Origin: an uncultured Oscillospiraceae bacterium
GTDB taxonomy: Bacteria; Bacillota; Clostridia; Oscillospirales; Oscillospiraceae
Reading direction: 5' to 3'
Length of the DNA: 64,000 nucleotides
Assembly (NCBI GenBank): GCA_944385485.1
Contig: CALWXL010000002.1
Location: 42,350 to 106,349, forward strand
The first letter of the stretch is position 1; every line of letters starts with the position of its first letter. The notes beneath the pieces were generated by a model that was given only the letters and a program-made list of their open reading frames with translations, was not told the DNA's origin and searched no databases. Shown here one piece after another: positions 49,984 through 58,210 of the stretch. Both the position numbers and the translations under genes were made by a program.

Positions 49984-52900
49984 TTATCGCCATACCCGCT
50001 TGCGCAGAGTCACCACGCCGCGCAGGGCTCCCATGGCCACAACCAGAACCACCACATAAGCCATCATCTGATTGGTGTCGCCGGTCTGGGGATTCTTGTC
50101 CCCATCGGGCTTAGCAGTGGTGTCTGTGGTGTTGCCGGTATTGTTTCCGGAATCATCGGTGCTCTGACCAGGCTTGTTGACATCGTCGTCCGGCTGGGTG
50201 GTGGTACCGTCACCGGGCTTGGTGGTGTCATCCTCTTCGGGCTGCTGATCATCCACCAGCTCCACCTCGGAGCGATCCCGGATGCGCAGGCAGGCCCCGT
50301 CGGGGTCATAGTACACCACACCCACAGCGGAGATGTCGGCCCCCACCTTCACAAAGGTTTCCAGGGGGGTACTGCCGTCTTGGGAGTAGCCAATGTAGTT
50401 GTTGAACAGCAGGCGGAACTGATGGGTACCATCAGTGAGTATCACCTCACTGACCTGCTCGCTGACCAGCTCCACCGAGGTCACAGTGCCGCTGACCTTG
50501 GCCAGCCAGCCGCCATAGCTGTCGTAGTCATTGGCCTGCTCCAGGGTCAGTTCTTTCGGCTCCACAGGCTGGATGGTGCTGTCCACCAACTCGATGTCAA
50601 TGACTCGTAGCTCCACATCGCCCTGGTACTGATCCCAGCTGCCGGTGACCCGGACAGTCTGGCCCACCAGGAAGGTGCCGTCGGCACTGGAGACAGGATA
50701 GAGGTCAATTCCTCCGGTTTCGTCCTGGATGTAGATGGTGTCAAAGAAGGCGTTGGGTTCCACATTGCCAGCGGTAACCACACCCTCCACGGTAAAGATG
50801 TCACCCACCTCACCCTGACGGGCCTCGGCAATGGTGCTGATCTCCCGCTCCTCCAGAATGGAGGAGACGATGTTCTGGACAATGACCTTGTTGGCATAGC
50901 TGGCATCGCCGTAGTCCACGCTGGAGCTGTCGGAGATTTCAAAGTTGGACAGGAACACTGTACCGGCCACATACACCCGGCCCAGGCCCACGGCCTCAGT
51001 GGCCAGAGTGACCACATCTCCCTTTTGCACGACAGCGGTGCTGGCATCGTAAGAGCCGCTGGTGGTGCTGCCCTTTTCCTTGCCGCTGTCCCACTGGCCT
51101 TCACTGCCCTCGGGGCGGACGTTGGAGTTGATGGAATAGCAATTGGAAGAACCCATCACCAGAGCCTGACCATTTTCGCCCAGATCCACAGAACAGCCGG
51201 AGTAGGCGCTGTACACCTGGCCCTCCTGCAGCCCAGCAAAGAGCTGAGGAAAATCCCGTGTGTTAAATTTATCCATATACACGCGGTAGGTCTGGGTGGC
51301 GCCTCCGTTGTAATTGGTGTCGTCGTCCAGCACCTCGTCGTCATTGAGGCGCAGAGTAGATCCCATGGCCTCCAAAATGGGGTTGACCTGCTCGGTGGAA
51401 CAGAAGGGAGCGCCGCTGAAGCTATCCTGATAGTCCGCCAAGCCGCAGAGAATGACGGTACCGCCATTCTTGGCATAGTCCGCCACCAGCTGGATGTATT
51501 CCTCCGAGAAGTTGGTCTCCTCTGTGGGTGTCACGCCATTTTGCTCTTTCTTCAGGGGGGCAGATACCACCAACAGAGAGACATTCTCCAAGTCCTCCGC
51601 GGTGATAGTCTCCCCGGGCTGTTTGATGGTCACCTGGGCGTTCATCTCGGCGGCCAGGGCGGTGAAGTTCCCCATGTTCCCGGAATAGTAGCCGGTGACA
51701 TAGTCGTTGTAGTGGGTGCCGTCCACCAGGATACGGGTGACCAGAGAGGGATCGGTGACGTTAAGTTGGAGCACCCCGGTAAAGGTGTACTCGGTTCCGC
51801 CGATGGTGGAGACCAGGGACACATCCACAGTGGTCTTACCTGCCATGTCAAAGGTGCAGGGGAAAGAAATCTGTGCCGTAGTTCCAGAGGTCAACACGCC
51901 ATTGCTTCCGATTTCCTGGACGTTCACGGTGTGAATCACCTCACCGTCCACGGAATAGGTCATGGACTGGACGGTCATATCGCTGCCGGCGTTGTTGTAG
52001 ATCTCGCTGGAGAGGTTGACCGCCTCGCCACGCACCACCAACTCCTGATCGCACACTGTGCTGGAGATACCGGCATTGACCCCCTCACCAGTCCACACGG
52101 GAGCGGTAACGGCGATGTTCTGGTCGGCCTGGGTGATGCGTAGATAGTAGTAGGAGTAGTCGTTGCTGTCAAAGGTAAAGGTCACGGTGCCGTTGCAGCC
52201 GGACAGGGTCTTGCTGGCTGCAACCAGACCACCGTTGACGATTACCTCCACCTTGGCATCGCCGGAGTCGGTGGGGTCGCTGATCTGGGCCTGTATAGTG
52301 ACCCCCTGCTCCTGCTTGGGCAGGATGGAGCCCATAGCGTTGCCGTTGAGAGAATACAGGATGGACAGATCGTTGTCCTCGGTGGCGTACACCCGGTAGT
52401 TGGCAATGGCATCGTAAATGCCCTGCTCAGTCAAGTCAGAGGCCAGCACCACACTGCGGGCGGTGTTGGAGTCGCCCCAGTTACCCTTGTGGTTGTCCTG
52501 GTTGTTTGTGGGGGCCACATGCCACCCCTTGTCCAAAGCACGGGTGTAGTACTCATAGCTGGGGAAGTAGCCGCTGGAGCCAATGGCTCCTTCGCCGTTG
52601 CCCACCTCAATGAGGGTGATGCGCTGATCCAGTGCGGCGGAGTAGAACGCAAAGTCCTGGAAATCACCAAAGGTGGTGCCGGGATGGTTGAACTGGGACA
52701 GAGAGGAACTGACCTGCACCAGCATATTATAGTAGTTCTGATAGCCTTCGGTGCTGCCGGACTTATTGCCGAACTCGCTGTTGCTACGGCTTTCAAAACC
52801 TGGGGTGTTGAAGGTGTTGATGTGACCGAACCCATCCGACCAAGTCATCTCAAAGCCATAGAGACCCACAAAGTTCTCAGTGGTGGCATTGGCAGCTGCC

Positions 52901-55200
52901 TCGTGGCCCTGGGCCCACTCGCTGCTGATGGTGGTGCAGTCATTTTCCAGGCCCACCCCGTCGGCACTCTCATTGTCGAAGGAGTTGGAGTGGTCAGTGA
53001 CCGCCAGGAAGTCCAGATTGTCCACCTGAGAGGCATGGTCAAAGGCCTCCTCCACGCTGCCCGCACCGTCGGAGATGTTGGTATGGGAGTGAAGCTGTCC
53101 AAAGTAGAGGTTGTAGTCATTCAGAGACACAGGAGCCTGATAAGTAAACTCCGCCACCGGGCTGATCTGAGCCTGGGTGCCAGCCTCTTCATCGGCGGGC
53201 AGATAGGCGATGGCCTTGAGGGTCAGAGGCTGATCCACAGTGGGCACCGCCACATCCTCCCCCACCTTGAGAGCCTTGGTGTAGGCTTCGCTGTTGGTGG
53301 TGGGCTGGGAGCCGTCGGTGGTGTAGTAGATGGTGGCACCCTCCACGCTCATCAGTTCAATGGTAGCACCCTCGGTCAGAGAGGCTCCGCTGGCCGGGGT
53401 AGCCCGCACCTCCAGCTGGGTGGGTTCCGGCTCAGGTTCGGGCACACCCTCCACCACCTGGAAGACCACACCGGTTTTGTCGTTTTTGCTGGTGGTCCAA
53501 TCGTCATACTTGTCATCCCAAAGCAGGTAGTTGCCCCGACCCTGGTTTTTCACATAGTATACTCCTGTGGTATCACTGGCTTCCAGCGTCCAGGTCTCGT
53601 TCTCCCCTGCACCGGGATACACGCTGGAATAGCTTCCCGCCATGCTCAGAGTCTTACCCCCATTGGTGAAGGTAAAGCCGGTTTCAGCATCTCCCCCCAC
53701 CGTCCACACCTCGGTGGCCTCATAGCCGGTGAGGGTTCCCTCTTCCAGCTTCACCGTCACACCCACTGGGTAGTAGGTGCTCTTCACGTTGGCGGACAGG
53801 GCCAGCATGGTATCCGGCGCGTAGATCACCACCTGGTCACCAGCGGAAATGGGAGTCTCTCCCTCCTGCCCGCCATCAGGCACCAGAGGCTCGTCGTTCA
53901 CATCAAAGCTGCCACTGCGGAAAAACTGAAACGTATAAATTTCAGGCTTACTGGTGTTCATGCCATAGCAGGTAAAGTAGCCACCATAGTATTCCAGATA
54001 CTGAGGCTTTCCGTAGGCTACGGCATTGGCTCCCTTGATATAGAATCCACCCCCTGCCTCTTCCAGATCAAACTGCGTATACTCTCCCAGCTCCTCCACC
54101 AGTCGGACGTTGGTACCGTCCAGATAGAGGAAGCCCTTGTCACTTTTGAGAACATAGTGGCCGTCCTGCTCATAGACCTTGAACTGGGCCGCACCCTCGG
54201 GAAGGGTCAGGGTATCATCGCTGACTTGGGCATCCACAGCCACCAGCTCGTCCTTGGTGCTGCCGGAACTACTGGTGTAGGTATAGCCCTGGCTGCTCAT
54301 GACTTTGTTGGCTTCAGGATAGTAGATGGTCACCACGTCGCCCTCTGCGATTGTCTCCACCCGCTGGGCAGTGGCCGGCGCCTGAATGGTGTAGCGGATG
54401 GTCTGGATGGCGCTCTGGGTGCCATCCAGCACGGCCACCGCCTTTAAGGTCACCTGAGCCCCTGCCTCACCGGTGATCACCGGCTTAGTCTCGTCGGTAT
54501 AAAGGGTGCTGATGTCGCTGGGGTTACTGCCGTCGGTGGTGTAGTAGATGGCAGCTTCTTGGGTGGCGCAGGTCAGAGTGATGGCGGTGCCGGAGGCCAC
54601 CTCTCCGCCCTGGGGCTGTGCCTGGGGTGCGGCCACTGTAATCCCTGTGTCTCCGCTGTCCACCTGGAACACCAGCAGATCAAACACATAGCCGCTGGAA
54701 TTGGTGGTGGAGTATGCACCAAAACGTGCCCCGGAGGTTTGCCATGCAATGGCCCGGGTGCTGCTTCCAGAGGCCACAAAACGGAAGGTGCCGTCCCCGT
54801 TATCGGTCACATTCCAGGTGTAGGCTTCCTGAGGCTTGGTAAAGTTGGTACCTGAGCTGCCATAGCCCAGATAGTTGGTGCCATTGGACAGACTGATTCC
54901 GGTTCCCGAAGCCGCTGCCGTCCACACCGGCACGTCGGTGCCGCTGAGGTTGGTCCCGTTCACCGTCACAGGTACCCCGTCAATTTTGCTGCCAATGGTG
55001 GTGTCCAGAGCTTGGGCGCCACGGTCGGTGTTGGCCACCAGCACGAAGCTGCCGCCTGCCTGGAGTTGTGCCGCCGATGTGACCTGGGTGTAGGTGTTCT
55101 CCTGGGCATAGGTCATGACAGGAAGCATGCCCAAGCACAGAACCAGTACCATCAGCAGAGCCAACCCACGCTTGCTCCAGCTTTTGAATCTGTGATACAT
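49984..55200 (-). CDS. giant sortase-anchored surface protein with PHP phosphoesterase domain (CehA/McbA type)
   Basis: A 1738-residue secreted protein. A signal peptide (LALLMVLVLCLGMLPVMTYA) is followed by repeated beta-rich modules, including two chitobiase-type units (IYYTTDGSNPS and IYYTTDGSQPT). The PHP domain begins near residue 700 with FGQLHSHTNISDG, then AVTDHSNSF, NHPGTTFGDF and NNQDNHKGNWG, so the metal ligands look complete. Ig-like modules and an OB-fold-like domain (TIYIQDETGGIDLYPV) follow, then an Asp/Thr-rich spacer and a sortase signal NPQTGD, membrane helix and KRVWR tail. It probably cleaves phosphoesters at the cell surface. ATG 55200 has AAAGGA ten bases upstream. Confidence 0.85.
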   Translation of the reverse strand: MYHRFKSWSKRGLALLMVLVLCLGMLPVMTYAQENTYTQVTSAAQLQAGGSFVLVANTDRGAQALDTTIGSKIDGVPVTVNGTNLSGTDVPVWTAAASGTGISLSNGTNYLGYGSSGTNFTKPQEAYTWNVTDNGDGTFRFVASGSSTRAIAWQTSGARFGAYSTTNSSGYVFDLLVFQVDSGDTGITVAAPQAQPQGGEVASGTAITLTCATQEAAIYYTTDGSNPSDISTLYTDETKPVITGEAGAQVTLKAVAVLDGTQSAIQTIRYTIQAPATAQRVETIAEGDVVTIYYPEANKVMSSQGYTYTSSSGSTKDELVAVDAQVSDDTLTLPEGAAQFKVYEQDGHYVLKSDKGFLYLDGTNVRLVEELGEYTQFDLEEAGGGFYIKGANAVAYGKPQYLEYYGGYFTCYGMNTSKPEIYTFQFFRSGSFDVNDEPLVPDGGQEGETPISAGDQVVIYAPDTMLALSANVKSTYYPVGVTVKLEEGTLTGYEATEVWTVGGDAETGFTFTNGGKTLSMAGSYSSVYPGAGENETWTLEASDTTGVYYVKNQGRGNYLLWDDKYDDWTTSKNDKTGVVFQVVEGVPEPEPEPTQLEVRATPASGASLTEGATIELMSVEGATIYYTTDGSQPTTNSEAYTKALKVGEDVAVPTVDQPLTLKAIAYLPADEEAGTQAQISPVAEFTYQAPVSLNDYNLYFGQLHSHTNISDGAGSVEEAFDHASQVDNLDFLAVTDHSNSFDNESADGVGLENDCTTISSEWAQGHEAAANATTENFVGLYGFEMTWSDGFGHINTFNTPGFESRSNSEFGNKSGSTEGYQNYYNMLVQVSSSLSQFNHPGTTFGDFQDFAFYSAALDQRITLIEVGNGEGAIGSSGYFPSYEYYTRALDKGWHVAPTNNQDNHKGNWGDSNTARSVVLASDLTEQGIYDAIANYRVYATEDNDLSILYSLNGNAMGSILPKQEQGVTIQAQISDPTDSGDAKVEVIVNGGLVAASKTLSGCNGTVTFTFDSNDYSYYYLRITQADQNIAVTAPVWTGEGVNAGISSTVCDQELVVRGEAVNLSSEIYNNAGSDMTVQSMTYSVDGEVIHTVNVQEIGSNGVLTSGTTAQISFPCTFDMAGKTTVDVSLVSTIGGTEYTFTGVLQLNVTDPSLVTRILVDGTHYNDYVTGYYSGNMGNFTALAAEMNAQVTIKQPGETITAEDLENVSLLVVSAPLKKEQNGVTPTEETNFSEEYIQLVADYAKNGGTVILCGLADYQDSFSGAPFCSTEQVNPILEAMGSTLRLNDDEVLDDDTNYNGGATQTYRVYMDKFNTRDFPQLFAGLQEGQVYSAYSGCSVDLGENGQALVMGSSNCYSINSNVRPEGSEGQWDSGKEKGSTTSGSYDASTAVVQKGDVVTLATEAVGLGRVYVAGTVFLSNFEISDSSSVDYGDASYANKVIVQNIVSSILEEREISTIAEARQGEVGDIFTVEGVVTAGNVEPNAFFDTIYIQDETGGIDLYPVSSADGTFLVGQTVRVTGSWDQYQGDVELRVIDIELVDSTIQPVEPKELTLEQANDYDSYGGWLAKVSGTVTSVELVSEQVSEVILTDGTHQFRLLFNNYIGYSQDGSTPLETFVKVGADISAVGVVYYDPDGACLRIRDRSEVELVDDQQPEEDDTTKPGDGTTTQPDDDVNKPGQSTDDSGNNTGNTTDTTAKPDGDKNPQTGDTNQMMAYVVVLVVAMGALRGVVTLRKRVWR

Positions 55201-55229
55201 AAGTATCCGTTCCTTTCTCTCAAATGGTT

Positions 55230-56450
55230 TCATCTATCAAGAACTCTGGAGGGGCGAGACATCAGATAGGCACTGATGCCTGCCACCAGAGGAACTGTCA
55301 ACAGGATACCCAGGGAGCCTGCCACACTCTGCAACACCTCAATACAGAGAAAATCCGTGTTCACCAGCTGGAGAAACGGGATGTCATAGACCTGGATGAG
55401 CAATAACATGTTGAAGGAGGAGCCAGCAAAGGCCAAAATCAGGGTGTTTGCCATGGTTCCCATGGCATCTCGTCCAATATTCATTCCGGAACGGAAAAGT
55501 GCATGAGCCGAAAGGGTGGGGTTTTGCTCCCTCAGCTCCCACACCGACGAGGCAATGGACATAGCCACATCCATCACAGCCCCCAGAGCCGCCACCAGCA
55601 CTCCGCATACCAGCAGCCCCTGGATGGTCAGTCCATACTCGCTGCCGTAGAGCATCAAGTTCTCGGCCTCAGTCATGTTAAACCCATTCAGCGGCGTGAT
55701 CATCCCCGCCACCCAAGCAAACAACCCCGCCACAGACACCCCGCACACACAGCCCAGACTGGCACACAGGCATTTCCGGGTCAGCCCATCCAACAACACC
55801 AGAGAGGCCACTGCAGTCACCGCCACGATGCCAATGGTGAGAGGTATGGCGGGTAGACCACGAACGAGACCGGGCAAAAGCAAACACCACAGACACAGCA
55901 GGGTAAATACCAGCCCCAGCAAGGCTCTCAGGCCCTTTTTGCCCCCCAGAAACACCAATACGGCGCAGAAAATCAACAGTGCGCCCCCCATCACAAAGCC
56001 TCGGTCATAGTTGAACATGGTGGCATAGTAGGAGCCGTCTTCCTGGGTGATGAGACGTACAATAACCCGATCCCCCTCCTGCACATCCACGTTGAACAGT
56101 GCACTGAGGTAGTTGGTCAATGGCAGCACTTCCCCCTTATGGCTCCCCGAGAGCAGCTGAATCTCCAGCTCCTGGGTACCCACACGGCGACCCTCACCCT
56201 GCTTCCAGTCGGGGGCAGCATCGTCCTCCAGCACCGCCGTCACCTTGGCCGGTACAAACACCAGCTGGCTGGACGCTGTGGGCTGGCCGCTCACCGGGCG
56301 GTTGAGCCACACCCCCGCTGCCACCAGCAGCGCCAGCACCATCACCCCTAAAAAAATACGAGGCAGCAGATGAGCCCGATTGTGTGCCTGCTCATCTCTG
56401 CCGCACTGTGGAGTTTCTCTGGCCTGTATGGTCTGTTGTTTCCCTGACAT
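55230..56450 (-). CDS. YibE/F-like membrane protein
   Basis: A 406-residue multi-pass membrane protein. After a first helix (IFLGVMVLALLVAAGVWL) comes an external beta domain (LEIQLLSGSHKGEVLPLTNY, VDVQEGDRVIVRL), then about seven helices with the family marks FLGGKKGLRALLGLVFTLL, YGSEYGLTIQGLLVCGVLV and ALGAVMDVAMSIASSVWEL. YibE/F proteins are unassigned transporters. The gene is 29 bp upstream of the PHP surface protein start, so both should be one operon and may work together at the membrane. Confidence 0.85.
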   Translation of the reverse strand: MSGKQQTIQARETPQCGRDEQAHNRAHLLPRIFLGVMVLALLVAAGVWLNRPVSGQPTASSQLVFVPAKVTAVLEDDAAPDWKQGEGRRVGTQELEIQLLSGSHKGEVLPLTNYLSALFNVDVQEGDRVIVRLITQEDGSYYATMFNYDRGFVMGGALLIFCAVLVFLGGKKGLRALLGLVFTLLCLWCLLLPGLVRGLPAIPLTIGIVAVTAVASLVLLDGLTRKCLCASLGCVCGVSVAGLFAWVAGMITPLNGFNMTEAENLMLYGSEYGLTIQGLLVCGVLVAALGAVMDVAMSIASSVWELREQNPTLSAHALFRSGMNIGRDAMGTMANTLILAFAGSSFNMLLLIQVYDIPFLQLVNTDFLCIEVLQSVAGSLGILLTVPLVAGISAYLMSRPSRVLDR

Positions 56451-56618
56451 ATTGATATATTCTCTCCTTGTTGACGTGTCCCGTCCGAATTCCGTCCATC
56501 AGTATATCATCTGATTTTCCCCACGTTCCACCACGGTTTCAGGTGTTTTCGGTAAAGCAAAGGTAAACACACCATTCTTCTCCCCGAATGCCATACTCCT
56601 GATTTTACACAAAATACA

Positions 56619-56651
56619 AGCAGCCCAGTTGCACAGGCAACCAGGCTGCTC
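56619..56651 (-). terminator. hairpin terminator after the BRO gene
   Basis: AGCAGCC...GTTGC pairs with GCAAC...GGCTGCT; on the minus strand it is followed by TGTATTTTG. It separates the BRO gene from the YibE/F operon. The rest of 56451-56728 shows nothing that I recognise. Confidence 0.7.
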
Positions 56652-56728
56652 CGATGTTCAAAGCGTGAAATATTGTCACAGTTTACTTTCTTTTGGCAGG
56701 GTATCCTTCCTTGTCACCTGCACTATTT

Positions 56729-57604
56729 TTATGTTTTTTCTTCTGTCCATTCTGCCGCATCCTCCACCACACCAGTGATCAAAGCCTGGAGGGTGTGGGC
56801 GTTCTCATGGGTCACTACTGGCCCGCCAGTCTCCTGCTCCAACTCTTTGCGGGCATTTCCGGCAATGCGGCCGCCCCGTTGGGCCACTTTGCGGTTTTCC
56901 TCCAGCCCCTGGGGTTGCTCTGCCCGGGAGATACTGGTGGTGGATGCCTCGGCCAACATATTGAGCACCAGCTCCAAATCACTCATGTTGTCCCGTAAGT
57001 TCTCTTTCTTCAGCCCCTTGAACTGCTTGTACTGTCTCGTAGTCATCCCAGACCAGGCACGGGAAATCTCGTTGGTGAGAATGGCATATTCCCGCCCCTT
57101 TTCCACGCCTCGCTTCTGCCACTCGTCGGTAAGCTCGTTGCGAATGCGGATGGACAACAGGCGCTGATGCACCCATTCCTCTGAGTACCCCTTTTTCAGG
57201 TAAGTCTCCAAAGCCCGGTCAATGGCCTGCTCCGGGTCGATGGTCTCCTCGATACGCTCCCGGCCCACCTGGGCCAGCCACACCTTGAACGGCTCTGCCT
57301 TGGGGGACGGGATGGACTGGATGATGCGCAGGAGCTGCTCGGTGTTGGCCACATCGGTCATTCGTTTTTTTCCGTCCGCTGCGGTCATCTTCAAACCGTG
57401 ACAATTTGTCACGGTTTGATTTCCTTCCTCTTTCAGTCGTTGCTTCAGCTTGCGCCAATAAGCCGTAGGGTCCTTACTGTCTGTGAGCACCCCCACCACG
57501 TCCACCACAGAGAAGTACCACTCCTCCTGCTGGGCATCCCAAGCGGTGCGAATGCGCTGATCCTCAAAAAGTTGGATTTGATCGTTCTGCATCTTCTCGT
57601 CCAT
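56729..57604 (-). CDS. BRO-N / DinD-like protein
   Basis: A 291-residue protein with an N-terminal BRO domain (IRTAWDAQQEEWYFSVVDVVGVLTDS, AYWRKLKQRLKEEG). The middle matches DinD-like damage-inducible proteins (TEQLLRIIQSIPSPKAEPFKVWLAQVGRERIEE, then LTDEWQKRGVEKGREYAILT). Such genes are usual in phages and integrative elements; DinD opposes RecA in E. coli, but the function here is not known. GGAGG lies nine bases before the ATG. It is the element gene nearest the right junction. Confidence 0.85.
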   Translation of the reverse strand: MDEKMQNDQIQLFEDQRIRTAWDAQQEEWYFSVVDVVGVLTDSKDPTAYWRKLKQRLKEEGNQTVTNCHGLKMTAADGKKRMTDVANTEQLLRIIQSIPSPKAEPFKVWLAQVGRERIEETIDPEQAIDRALETYLKKGYSEEWVHQRLLSIRIRNELTDEWQKRGVEKGREYAILTNEISRAWSGMTTRQYKQFKGLKKENLRDNMSDLELVLNMLAEASTTSISRAEQPQGLEENRKVAQRGGRIAGNARKELEQETGGPVVTHENAHTLQALITGVVEDAAEWTEEKT

Positions 57605-57732
57605 GCGTATGTACCTCCACGGTTGTGTTTTTCATTTTATCATAACGTCTGTGGCAAATCCAGGGTGTTTCCCTGGTATATATACCCTCTAGACCCCCTC
57701 CCGGATTCCCACGGTAGCGCCCACAGGTTTCG

Positions 57733-57918
57733 TCATAATGTACCATCGATGCCGGTCCGTTTTGCCAGATCCAGCATTCCGAAGCAGAACATTTCCCACC
57801 GTGTCCATGTTGTCTGTGACGGGTCACCCTCCCGAATACGCATGGTTCTCCGGATTTCCTTTGGTATGACTACACGACCTAAGTCGTCAATTCTTCGCAC
57901 AATGCCGGTTGCTTTCAT
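57733..57918 (-). pseudogene. spoVT: SpoVT N-terminal part (codons 1-33) fused to element sequence
   Basis: ATG 57918 (GGAG eight bases upstream) starts MKATGIVRRIDDLGRVVIPK and runs to REGDP, the AbrB-type DNA-binding half of SpoVT. At residue 34 the frame enters the element and adds 28 foreign residues (SQTTWTRWEMFCFGM...) before TGA. The missing remainder is at 40503-40072. As it stands the product lacks the last strands of the AbrB fold and the whole GAF domain, so it should be inactive. If the element excises, the gene becomes a normal 176-codon spoVT. In Bacillus SpoVT tunes sigma-G genes in the forespore. Confidence 0.92.
57807..57828. other. right element junction (att half-site with 9-bp core)
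   Basis: The element arm ATGTTGTCTGTGACG (57807-57821) leads into core CGGGTCACC (57820-57828), then spoVT codons. Joined to the left arm it would make a 36-bp near-palindrome with central GA/TC dinucleotide, the usual shape of a large serine recombinase attP. Confidence 0.85.
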
Positions 57919-57980
57919 CCTTGCCACTCCTCTATCTTGGAAAAGTTACAGGTCTTACGTGAAATACCTGTTTTCTCCAT

Positions 57981-58009
57981 TATTATGAGCAGTTCCCAAC
58001 GGCTTATGC
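57981..58009 (-). promoter_or_regulatory. sigma-G-like promoter of spoVT
   Basis: On the minus strand GCATA (58009-58005), 17 bases, then CATAATA (57987-57981). This fits the forespore sigma-G consensus (GNATR, 17-18 bases, CATNNTA) and no sigma-A pair fits as well. The start would lie near 57974, about 56 bases before the ATG. Confidence 0.6.
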
Positions 58010-58055
58010 AGCCAGATATCCATGGTTGTCCTTCTCATAGTTTTCCATAAGCCCG

Positions 58056-58083
58056 TTGACATTTCTTCTCCCTGTGTTATGCT
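58056..58083 (+). promoter_or_regulatory. promoter of the SGNH hydrolase gene
   Basis: Perfect TTGACA (58056-58061), 16-base spacer, TATGCT (58078-58083). It gives a leader of about 120 bases in which I see no clear riboswitch. Confidence 0.7.
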
Positions 58084-58210
58084 GTGCAGACAGGTGAGTT
58101 GTTCAGAAAAAACTTTTTTGTTGCGACAACTTTTTCCCTCCCTCCAGCGTCTATGATCCAGAATCCCATGTTTCAACGTTTTATGTTCATTTCACCCTGG
58201 AGGTACCCCT

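Larger units (their letters stand above)
40504..57828. mobile_element. 17.3-kb mobilizable element integrated in spoVT
   Basis: The limits are set by the split of spoVT: codons 1-33 at the right end, codons 34-176 at the left end, with the same 9-bp core at both. Contents are a serine recombinase, an ankyrin-like gene, MobC and a MobP-like relaxase, a RepA-like ATPase, a sigma-like factor, a SWIM protein, RelB/Doc, a large PHP surface protein, YibE/F and a BRO protein. There are no type IV secretion genes, so it would need a helper for conjugation. One core is counted in the 17,316-bp unit. I cannot tell from one sequence whether it excises. Confidence 0.9.

Noticed and set aside
57564-57827. 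87-residue frame over the right junction
   Set aside because: It is in another frame from the SpoVT fusion, has no ribosome site and looks like a shadow; the junction itself explains the sequence.
40504-57828. The element as a prophage
   Set aside because: No capsid, portal, terminase, tail or lysis genes; relaxase and MobC point to a mobilizable element instead.
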